Assembly: GCA_900539345.1 (NCBI GenBank)
Contig: UQBS01000095.1
Location: forward strand, 1-5,859
Reading direction: 5' to 3'
Length of the DNA: 5,859 nt
Source of the DNA: an uncultured Coriobacteriaceae bacterium
GTDB taxonomy: Bacteria; Actinomycetota; Coriobacteriia; Coriobacteriales; UMGS124
Positions 1-5,393 of this stretch are shown one piece after another. The translations under genes were made by a program, and so were the position numbers. The notes under the pieces are model-generated. The model had not been told where the DNA came from and ran no database searches. It saw only the letters and a list, made by a program, of their open reading frames with translations. Within the stretch, counting starts at the first letter, position 1. The number at the start of each line of letters is the position of its first letter.

Positions 1-1
1 C

Positions 2-1000
2 GAGGAGCAGGTGGCGTGGCTGTGCGTGCACGCCAACCGGTCCGTCGTGGCCGCGATCATGCGCATCGACTGGAAGAGCGTCGGCGGCATCTGCAAGCGC
101 GTCTACGACCGCCTCGACGCCCAGGCGGGAGATCGCTTCGCCGGCCTGGTCAGGATTGGCGTCGACGAGACTTCATACAAGAAGGGGCACAAGTACATGA
201 CCGTCGTGCTGGACCACGACACCGGCCGCGTCGTCTGGTGCGGCAAAGAGCACGGCAAGAAGGCGCTGAGGTCGTTCTTCGACCTGCTCACGGAGGAGCA
301 GAGGGCCTCTGTCGAGGTCGTCACCGCCGACGGCGCCAAATGGATCGCCGAGATGGTGGAGGAGGCGTGCCCGAACGCGGAGCGAGTCATGGACCCCTTC
401 CACGTCGTGCAGTGGATGACCGACTTGCTCGACGATCTGCGCAAGGAAGCCTGGCGCGAGGCCGCGAAAGTCGAGAGGGAGGCAAAGAAAGGTCAGCCCA
501 AGCGCGGGCGCGGGCGTCCCGGGAAAGGCGAAGAGCCGGCTCCCAGCCAAGCAAGCGCGATCAAGGGCAGCCGCTACGCGCTTCTCAAGAACCCGGAGAG
601 CCTGACCGGCGGCCAGCAGGCGTCCCTCGACAAGATCGCCCGCGAGTACAAGCCGCTGTACCGGGCCTATCTTCTCAAGGAGGACCTCCGCGACGTGTTC
701 AGGTCGCCGGACGGCGCCGCCGCCGCAGAAAGGCTCGACAAGTGGCTCGCCCGAGCCTGCCGAAGCCGCAACGGGAAGGTGAAGGAGCTCTCGAAGAAGG
801 TAAGGCGGCACAAGGAGGCCATCGTCCGCTCCGTGGAGCTCGGCATCTCGAACGCGCGCGTCGAGGCCGTCAACAACAAGATCAAGCTCACCGTGCGCAT
901 GGGCTACGGCTTCCGCAACTTCGACAACCTCGTCGCGCTCGTCATGCTGCGATGCTCGAACTTGCCAATCAAGCTGCCGGGAAGGGCCCAGGCTGCCTAG
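2..1000 (+). CDS. ISL3-family DDE transposase, 5'-truncated by window edge
   Basis: Catalyses cut-and-paste movement of its own insertion sequence. The reading frame is open from the first bases (codon phase starts at base 2), so the gene begins upstream. The N-terminal zinc-finger and helix-turn-helix part usual for a roughly 400-residue ISL3 transposase is missing only because the window starts inside it. Counting the GTG codon at 11 as residue 1, the catalytic core is complete: first Asp at residue 52 (GVDETSYKKG), second Asp at 107 (VTADGAKW), and the final Glu at 285 in SNARVEAVNNKIK. The family block RVMDPFHVVQW follows the second Asp, and IKGSRYALLKNP precedes the last helix region. 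A basic, Lys/Arg/Gly-rich insertion lies around residues 155-180. The frame is intact to a TAG stop, so the enzyme could be active. The stop lies about 27 bases from the inferred right end of the element. Confidence 0.93.
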   Translation, partial: EEQVAWLCVHANRSVVAAIMRIDWKSVGGICKRVYDRLDAQAGDRFAGLVRIGVDETSYKKGHKYMTVVLDHDTGRVVWCGKEHGKKALRSFFDLLTEEQRASVEVVTADGAKWIAEMVEEACPNAERVMDPFHVVQWMTDLLDDLRKEAWREAAKVEREAKKGQPKRGRGRPGKGEEPAPSQASAIKGSRYALLKNPESLTGGQQASLDKIAREYKPLYRAYLLKEDLRDVFRSPDGAAAAERLDKWLARACRSRNGKVKELSKKVRRHKEAIVRSVELGISNARVEAVNNKIKLTVRMGYGFRNFDNLVALVMLRCSNLPIKLPGRAQAA

Positions 1001-1002
1001 TT

Positions 1003-1027
1003 TCTACCCACAGAAACTGGCGAAGCC
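1003..1027. repeat. Putative right terminal inverted repeat of the ISL3 element
   Basis: Lies two bases after the transposase stop. On the minus strand it begins GGCTTCGCCAGTTTC and continues into GTGGGTAG, matching my memory of ISL3-family tips. The partner repeat is not in the window. The element tip is placed at 1027, and 1028-1035 (TCAATTAT) is the candidate 8-bp target duplication. Confidence 0.65.
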
Positions 1028-1053
1028 TCAATTATTATTACGATTCGATTTAG

Positions 1054-1113
1054 AATACTTTTGCCGACCGGCCTGACGTCGCGTTCGTGTGCGCGGAGGA
1101 CCTGTACGCCTGA
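1054..1113 (+). pseudogene. C-terminal remnant of an unidentified gene
   Basis: A short open stretch ends ...ADRPDVAFVCAEDLYA followed by TGA at 1111-1113. From about 1063 nearly every codon has G or C in the third position, as in the intact genes nearby, and the peptide reads like an ordinary folded protein end. The frame is closed upstream by a TAG at 1051-1053 inside AT-rich DNA, and there is no start codon or ribosome binding site. The simplest reading is the tail of a gene whose body was lost when mobile DNA arrived next to it. About 27 bases separate it from the ISL3 tip, so the insertion need not have cut the gene directly. I do not recognise the protein family. A chance open stretch remains possible at this length. 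Confidence 0.35.
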
Positions 1114-1231
1114 TGCCCGGTGCCATGGCGGACGGGCGCTCCGCGTAAAATGTCAACCGCCGGTTTACCTGCTGGGGCCGCGCGACGACTACCTTGGTAT
1201 CAGCGCAGGTGGATGAGCCGCCTGCAAGACC

Positions 1232-1238
1232 AAGGAGG
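1232..1238 (+). promoter_or_regulatory. Ribosome binding site of the VWA gene
   Basis: AAGGAGG, a full consensus Shine-Dalgarno sequence, sits five bases before the ATG at 1244. It fixes that codon as the start. Confidence 0.85.
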
Positions 1239-1243
1239 CCACC

Positions 1244-1855
1244 ATGAAAGAGAACCTGACCGAGCTCGTGTTCATCCTCGACAAGAGCGGTTCGATGTCT
1301 GGCCTGGAGGCCGACACCATCGGCGGGTACAACGCCTTGCTTGCCCAGAACCGCGAGGCTGAGGGCGATGCCATTGTCTCGACCGTGATGTTCGACAGCT
1401 CCGTGCGGGTCGTGCACGACCGCGTGCCGATTGCCGAGGTTCAGCCGCTCGGCCCGAAGGACTACGTTCCCGGCGGTTGCACGGCCCTGCTCGACGCCGT
1501 GGGCGGGGCCATCCGCTACCACGAGCGCGTGCAGAAGATCCTGCCCGAGGAGTACCGCCCGGCGCGCACGCTGTTCTGCATCACGACCGACGGCATGGAG
1601 AACTCAAGCTGCAGGTACACGTATCACCAGGTGAAGTCCGTGATTGGCGCTGCAAAGAAGCGCGGATGGGAGTTCCTGTTCCTTGCAGCCAATATCGACG
1701 TCGAGGCTGAGGCCGACCGACTTGGCATCGACAGGGATTGCGCCGTTGCCTACGACGCCACTCCCGATGGGTGCGCTATGGCCATGGAGGAGATCCGCTG
1801 CGCCAGCGCTGCCGTCCGCGGCGGTCGCAGGGTCTCCGAGCGGCATGTGTGCTAA
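1244..1855 (+). CDS. Stand-alone von Willebrand factor A (VWA) domain protein
   Basis: A 203-residue protein that is essentially a single VWA domain, with no signal peptide or membrane segment, so probably cytoplasmic. VWA domains bind a divalent metal at a MIDAS site and mediate protein-protein contacts. The MIDAS residues are all present: DxSxS at D13, S15, S17 (ILDKSGSMSG), T80 in VPGGCTALLDA, and D116 in ITTDGMEN. It resembles a common family of small bacterial VWA proteins that start with an acidic stretch and FILD(K/R)SGSM and contain GWEFLFL(A/G)ANID, here at residues 141-152. The C-terminus (RGGRRVSERHVC) is short and Arg-rich compared with what I remember of relatives. The partner is unknown. 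It converges on the sirtuin gene and their stop codons overlap (TAA at 1853-1855 against the minus-strand TAG at 1852-1854), so there is no room for a terminator between them. Confidence 0.88.
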   Translation: MKENLTELVFILDKSGSMSGLEADTIGGYNALLAQNREAEGDAIVSTVMFDSSVRVVHDRVPIAEVQPLGPKDYVPGGCTALLDAVGGAIRYHERVQKILPEEYRPARTLFCITTDGMENSSCRYTYHQVKSVIGAAKKRGWEFLFLAANIDVEAEADRLGIDRDCAVAYDATPDGCAMAMEEIRCASAAVRGGRRVSERHVC

Positions 1856-2718
1856 AGCCGCGCGATTACCTCGCTGGCACCGGCATCGATGGGGATTGAC
1901 TGACGCTCCAGCTCGCGTGGGGCGTATGCTTCGCCGAGGTTCACGCAGGCGTAGGTGGCGCGCGGGTTGGCGGCGGTCATCTGCCAGAAGGGGTACTTGA
2001 TGATGCCGGGCGTGTTGCCGCCCACGCCAATCTCCAGGTAAAGCGTGCGCATGCCCTCGTGGCGGCGAAGGAACTCGCTGTACCGTGCGGCCGCCTTGTG
2101 CCAACCCTCGTCCTCCACGAAGGTGCCGTCGCTGCGCAGGTTCATCGTCGCGGGGGCTCCGCAATGGGGGCAATGCGGCATGAGTTCGCCCGGAATCTGC
2201 AGGTTGCTTTGCTGGTCGACCATGGCACGGATGGCATCTTCGTTGTCCCAGGTCTCTTGGCAGCACGGGCGGCTGCACTGAAAGAGGCCGTAATCGCCCT
2301 GCGTGTAGAAGAGGCGTCGCTTGTCGAAGCCCGCCCGCTGGAAGCAGTGATCCACGTTGGTAGTGAGCACGAAGTAGTCGCGATCACGCAGGAGGTCGAG
2401 AAGCTGCTGGTAGACGCGTCCGGGTATGGGCTCGTAGCGGTTGCATATGACGTAACGGCTCCAGAAGGCCCAGTGCTCCTCCGGGGTATCGTAGGGGTAG
2501 AACCCGCCGGAGTACATGTCCGAAAAGCCGTAACGTGCGGCGAAATCGCCGAAGAGGCGAGAGAAGCGCGGTCCCGAATACGTGTAGCCCGCGGCGGTGG
2601 AAAGGCCCGCGCCTGCGCCGACGACCACAGCGTCCGCCATAGCGAGCGCGTCGCGCAGCTTATCGACCTGTGTCGAGAAGTTTTGTGTAGATTGCCTGGT
2701 CAGACGGGAGAAAAACAT
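1852..2718 (-). CDS. Class M sirtuin (SirTM), Sir2-family protein ADP-ribosyltransferase
   Basis: A 288-residue Sir2-fold protein expected to transfer ADP-ribose from NAD+ to a protein rather than deacetylate. Visible motifs are the NAD-binding GAGAGLSTAAGYTYSG (34-49), TTNVD (119-123), a zinc-ribbon-like set C148/C152/C153 with C183 and C186 (PHCPHCG), and EIGVGGNTPGIIKYPFW (229-245). The His that drives deacetylation in ordinary sirtuins (HG motif) is replaced by Gln140 in TQGDYG. N121, Q140 and R195 have the same spacing as the catalytic N118, Q137 and R192 I recall for the streptococcal SirTM. The frame is open further upstream, but the ATG at 2718 has AAGGTGG (2725-2731) six bases away and gives a normal N-terminus. 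An ATG at 2640 would delete the first helix. It overlaps the end of the macrodomain gene by 59 bases, implying co-transcription and probably coupled translation. Confidence 0.9.
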   Translation of the reverse strand: MFFSRLTRQSTQNFSTQVDKLRDALAMADAVVVGAGAGLSTAAGYTYSGPRFSRLFGDFAARYGFSDMYSGGFYPYDTPEEHWAFWSRYVICNRYEPIPGRVYQQLLDLLRDRDYFVLTTNVDHCFQRAGFDKRRLFYTQGDYGLFQCSRPCCQETWDNEDAIRAMVDQQSNLQIPGELMPHCPHCGAPATMNLRSDGTFVEDEGWHKAAARYSEFLRRHEGMRTLYLEIGVGGNTPGIIKYPFWQMTAANPRATYACVNLGEAYAPRELERQSIPIDAGASEVIARL

Positions 2719-3445
2719 CGAATACCACCTTGAGTTTGAAATCGTTACAAGCGAGGTGACGGCGAACGACGTCGACGGCAACGCGAGCGGCTGCGTCAGG
2801 CGGGTAGCCGAACACGCCCGTGGAGATGCAGCAGAAGGCAAGTGTGCGCAGGCCGCGCTCGGTTGCCTGCGCAAGGCAGCTCTCGTAGCAGCGGCGAAGC
2901 AGCAGCTCTTCGCGCGGCCCAGGGTTGTGTCCCGTCACGACGGGGCCCACGGTATGAAAGACGTAGCGGCTGGGCAGGTTGAATGCGGGCGTCACCTTGA
3001 CCTGCCCTGTTGGCTCGGCATGGCCCTGGGCGCGCATCAGATTGGCGCAAGCAAGGCGCAGCTGCATGCCGGCGTAGGTGTGGATCGCGTTGTCGATGCA
3101 GCTGTGGCCAGGCACGAAGCAGCCGAGCATCTGGTCGTTGGCGGCGTTCACGATGGCATCAGATGCAAGCAGGGTGATGTCGCCGCGCCACAGGGCAATG
3201 CGGCCGTGATAGGCAAGCGTCGCCGCGTCTACCGCACCACCGCGCTCAATGAGGCGTTTCTGCAGGTAGGCGTCTTGTATGGCAAGCGTTTCGGGCGCCA
3301 ACGGTTCGGGAGGCCGCACGTTCATGAGGGCGCGCAGCAGGTTCCGCTGGCTGTCGGCATCGGCGGGCACGGCAATGCTGTCGCCGTCTTCCCGCTCGGC
3401 CAAAAGCGCCCTTATGAGAAACTCGCGTCGCTCTGCTTGATTCAT
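2660..3445 (-). CDS. Zinc-type macrodomain protein ADP-ribosyl hydrolase
   Basis: A 261-residue macrodomain protein of the type paired with SirTM sirtuins; expected to remove ADP-ribose from the protein that its neighbour modifies. The first 75 or so residues form a helical N-terminal extension. The macrodomain follows with GDITLLASDAIVNAAN (88-103), the block GCFVPGHSCIDNAIH (108-122), and the phosphate-binding loop CISTGVFGYPPDAAA (206-220). C109, H114 and C116 are the likely metal ligands typical of zinc-dependent macrodomains. The ATG at 3445 is preferred because it begins a family-like start (MNQAERREFLIRALL) and has AGGG at 3455-3458 nine bases upstream. An in-frame ATG at 3514 would add 23 residues encoded across an inverted repeat and lacks family-like character. 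It is transcribed ahead of the sirtuin. The SirTM substrate genes usually linked elsewhere (GcvH-like protein, lipoate ligase) are not present here. Confidence 0.9.
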   Translation of the reverse strand: MNQAERREFLIRALLAEREDGDSIAVPADADSQRNLLRALMNVRPPEPLAPETLAIQDAYLQKRLIERGGAVDAATLAYHGRIALWRGDITLLASDAIVNAANDQMLGCFVPGHSCIDNAIHTYAGMQLRLACANLMRAQGHAEPTGQVKVTPAFNLPSRYVFHTVGPVVTGHNPGPREELLLRRCYESCLAQATERGLRTLAFCCISTGVFGYPPDAAARVAVDVVRRHLACNDFKLKVVFDVFLPSDQAIYTKLLDTGR

Positions 3446-3478
3446 CGGTGATATCCCTACCTGAGCAGTTTGCCGCGC

Positions 3479-3503
3479 CCATGGCGCAGCTGATGCGCCA
3501 TGG
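3479..3503. repeat. Perfect 10-bp inverted repeat upstream of the macrodomain gene
   Basis: CCATGGCGCA, a five-base spacer, then TGCGCCATGG. The arms match perfectly and would form a strong hairpin in the macro-sirtuin leader or serve as a dyad operator about 35 bases before the macrodomain start. On the minus strand no T-run follows, so it is not a typical intrinsic terminator for the upstream radical SAM gene. The DNA on its 5' side in that direction (3511-3570) is AT-rich and could hold the promoter of the macro-sirtuin pair, with a TTGAAA at about 3569-3574, but I see no convincing -10 partner. Confidence 0.6.
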
Positions 3504-3582
3504 AACTGTGGCATGAGGAAAATTGAAGTTAAAATAGCAGCTAGGTATGTGTATCAGGCTGTTACGTTTTCAAAGTTGCCCG

Positions 3583-4644
3583 CTACTCAACATCTTTCCA
3601 GCACTGGGGGTCGGCGTCGTACATGTCGCCCGTATAGCCGTACGTCACGGCGGGGCAGGCGCGGCACCAGCCGAAGAGCTCGCACTTCGCACACTTCTTA
3701 AACTTGCCGAACTCGCGCTTTGCCTCCATTTCAGGCGAGAAGAACAGCTCCTCAAGGGTGCTCTCGGCCACGTTGCCCACCTTGCTCTCCATGCGGCGGC
3801 ATGCGTAGACGTCGCCGCTGGGCAGCACGGTCATGTGACCCGTGCCGCAGTGGCAGCCGTCGTATATCATGCCGGGTTGGGCACCCTCGGGAATCTTGAA
3901 ACGGCCCTGCTCCCAGCGCAGAAGGGTCCAAAGATGGTCCTTGAGCTGGAAGAATGTCTTGCAGCCGTGGGCCTGGTGGTAGTCCATGCGCTCCTGTGCC
4001 GCCAGCAGCACCTCACGGTATTCGAGCGGCTCCATGTGGAACTCGTCGCGCGCCTGGCCGGAGGTGGGGCAGTAGCGGCCAAAGGCGAACACGTCCACGT
4101 TGAGGCTCGCTACCAGGTCGATGAGCTGCGGAAGCTCATGGGCGTTCCGGCTGGAGACCGTGTTCATGACGGCGACCCAGATGCCCGCATGCTGGAGGCA
4201 TTTGATGGCACGCAGGGTCTGGGCGAACGAGCCCGGCTTGCGGAAGTAGTCATGCGTGGCTTCCAGGCCGTCGAGCGAGAGCTGGTACTTGCGGCACCCG
4301 AGCGCCTTCATGCGCATGCAGACCTCGTCGGTGAGGTGGAACGGGTTTCCCATGACGCACCACATGAGTCCGCGCTCATGGAGCAGTTCCGCAAGCCGCC
4401 AGAAGTCGGGGTGCAGGATGGGGTCGCCGCCGGTCACGTAGAAGTACGGTTGGCGGCCGATGTTCTTGCACAGCGTCTCCGCCTGGTCGACGACTTCGAC
4501 CATCTGCTCCCACGGCATGCGTTTGAAGCCCGCGCACTCGCCCTCGGCAAAGATGTAGCAGTGCTTGCAGCGCTGGTCGCACTCGTCGGTGATATGCCAT
4601 TGGAACGCGAACGCTGGGGCGTAGTTGCTTGTCGCGGTGGTCAC
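3583..4644 (-). CDS. Radical SAM/SPASM peptide maturase, ACGX-type system
   Basis: A 353-residue radical SAM enzyme predicted to modify the repeat peptide encoded two genes upstream. The cluster that cleaves S-adenosylmethionine is bound by C22, C26 and C29 (CDQRCKHCY), with TGGDP at 71-75 for the SAM amino group and LSLDG at 122-126. The C-terminal SPASM region has a rich cysteine set for auxiliary [4Fe-4S] clusters: C264, C266, C282, C318, C321, C327, C330 and C348, with the typical LPSGDVYACRRM and GNVAESTLEELF blocks. The start is a GTG at 4644, chosen because AAGGGAG (4651-4657) lies six bases upstream and the core begins at once. An in-frame ATG at 4707 adds 21 residues but lacks a ribosome binding site. 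It is the last gene of the operon, 103 bases after the flavo-ferredoxin gene. The match to the family annotated as 'radical SAM/SPASM domain protein, ACGX system' is from memory and from the adjacent precursor. Confidence 0.92.
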   Translation of the reverse strand: MTTATSNYAPAFAFQWHITDECDQRCKHCYIFAEGECAGFKRMPWEQMVEVVDQAETLCKNIGRQPYFYVTGGDPILHPDFWRLAELLHERGLMWCVMGNPFHLTDEVCMRMKALGCRKYQLSLDGLEATHDYFRKPGSFAQTLRAIKCLQHAGIWVAVMNTVSSRNAHELPQLIDLVASLNVDVFAFGRYCPTSGQARDEFHMEPLEYREVLLAAQERMDYHQAHGCKTFFQLKDHLWTLLRWEQGRFKIPEGAQPGMIYDGCHCGTGHMTVLPSGDVYACRRMESKVGNVAESTLEELFFSPEMEAKREFGKFKKCAKCELFGWCRACPAVTYGYTGDMYDADPQCWKDVE

Positions 4645-4650
4645 GGTTTG

Positions 4651-4657
4651 CTCCCTT
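4651..4657 (-). promoter_or_regulatory. Ribosome binding site that decides a GTG start
   Basis: AAGGGAG on the minus strand, six bases before the GTG at 4644. It is the reason for choosing that codon over the upstream in-frame ATG at 4707, which lacks a comparable site. Confidence 0.75.
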
Positions 4658-4747
4658 GGATGCAGACGATGGAAAGAAGTGCTGGTCAGAGTGTCGATAG
4701 AGACCATGTCGGCTAAGGTACGGGCAAGAGGCGCCAACCCGGCTTGC

Positions 4748-5368
4748 TTAGAGGCGCTCGACGGCGCTGACGGCGCATGCTTGCGCGCATGCGCCGCAGT
4801 GCAGGCAGTGTTCGGGCTCAATGCGGTAGACGTCGCCTGCGACGATGCACCTCTGCGGGCAATGCGCCAGGCATGCCCCGCAGCCGACACAGGTTTCCGT
4901 GTTGATGCGGTAGCCTTTTGCGCACTCAAGCTCCGCTTTGCCGCTGAGTGAGAAAATCGCTCGCTCAATGGGGCGCACTCCCAGGTTGAAGTAGTCGAGC
5001 ACGATGTCTTGCACCTTGAAGACGATGCCGATGTTGCGCGTGTCGCCGGGGTAGACGTTTGCGAGGTAGGGTTGCTCGGCAAAGATTGTGTCGATCCACA
5101 TATCCTGCTCGGCGTCGGCTGCGGGCTTGGCAACGCCGCTCATGCGAATCATCTCGTTGAAGCGCGTGTGCACCATGGTCTGAATGCGGCCGTCGGACAT
5201 GAGCTGCCGGGTCATTTCCTTGCCGCGCGCAGTAAAGAAATACACGGCGTCGGGCTCGTAATGGACGGCGCTCACGCAGCGAATCTGCGGGGATCCGTCG
5301 GCGTCAACGGTGGCCATGGCCAGCGTGCCAGCCAGCTTCATCTTCTGCAAGCAAGTTTGTGCATCCAT
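4748..5368 (-). CDS. Pyridoxamine 5'-phosphate oxidase-like flavin domain fused to a 2[4Fe-4S] ferredoxin
   Basis: A 206-residue redox protein. Residues 1-145 have the split-barrel look of the pyridoxamine 5'-phosphate oxidase-like flavoprotein family: GTLAMATVDADGSPQIRCVS (14-33), YFFTARGKEMTRQL (43-56) and YLANVYPGDTRNIGIVFKV (101-119). Such domains bind FMN or a related flavin and move electrons. The C-terminus is a bacterial ferredoxin module with C160, C163, C166 and C170 (CVGCGACLAHC) and C188, C191, C194 and C198 (CLHCGACAQAC), enough for two [4Fe-4S] clusters. The ATG at 5368 is chosen over upstream in-frame codons because AAAGGG (5375-5380) is six bases away and the upstream frame is only a shadow of the repeat peptide. 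It lies 25 bases after the precursor gene and before the maturase, so it is probably an electron carrier for the maturase or a reductase acting on the modified peptide. Its true substrate is unknown; it is very unlikely to be a vitamin B6 enzyme. Confidence 0.88.
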   Translation of the reverse strand: MDAQTCLQKMKLAGTLAMATVDADGSPQIRCVSAVHYEPDAVYFFTARGKEMTRQLMSDGRIQTMVHTRFNEMIRMSGVAKPAADAEQDMWIDTIFAEQPYLANVYPGDTRNIGIVFKVQDIVLDYFNLGVRPIERAIFSLSGKAELECAKGYRINTETCVGCGACLAHCPQRCIVAGDVYRIEPEHCLHCGACAQACAVSAVERL

Positions 5369-5393
5369 TACGAGCCCTTTCGTTGATGAGAGA

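Larger units (their letters stand above)
1..1027 (+). mobile_element. ISL3-family insertion sequence, right part (left end outside window)
   Basis: The element is recognised from its transposase and from the sequence just after the transposase stop. Bases 1003-1027 read, on the minus strand, GGCTTCGCCAGTTTCTGTGG and then GTAGA, which resembles the GGCTCTT...GTGGGTAG-type tips known for ISL3 elements. The DNA beyond 1027 turns abruptly AT-rich, as expected for the AT-rich targets of this family, and the adjacent 8 bases (TCAATTAT, 1028-1035) would be the target duplication. The left end, left inverted repeat and other copy of the duplication are outside the window, so the exact boundary is inferred from the family pattern and not from a repeat pair. 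Confidence 0.75.

Noticed and set aside
1114..1243. TAAAAT (1146-1151) as a -10 element and AACCGCCGGTT (1154-1164) as an operator of the VWA gene
   Set aside because: No matching -35 at the right distance, and the five-base dyad is short enough to arise by chance.
1028..1522. Long minus-strand open frame opposite the VWA gene (164 codons)
   Set aside because: Its codons mirror the VWA gene, it has no ribosome binding site or recognisable domain, and the plus frame has a full MIDAS motif and AAGGAGG.
2719..2874. Upstream-extended sirtuin start at 2874
   Set aside because: The added residues are Ala/Ser/Arg-rich shadow of the macrodomain gene, and the ATG at 2718 has a strong ribosome binding site and a family-like N-terminus.
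2597..3451. Plus-strand 284-codon open frame across the macrodomain gene
   Set aside because: It is an antisense shadow of high-GC coding sequence. The minus strand carries the conserved macrodomain motifs in one continuous frame.
3547..4716. Plus-strand 389-codon open frame across the radical SAM gene
   Set aside because: It is the antisense of the CxxxCxxC and SPASM-bearing frame, with no recognisable motif and an Ala/Val/His-rich composition typical of such shadows.
4645..4747. Stem GCAAG/CTTGC (4724-4728 and 4743-4747) right after the flavo-ferredoxin stop, as a terminator or attenuator
   Set aside because: Only five pairs with a 14-base loop and no T-run. Too weak to call in GC-rich DNA.
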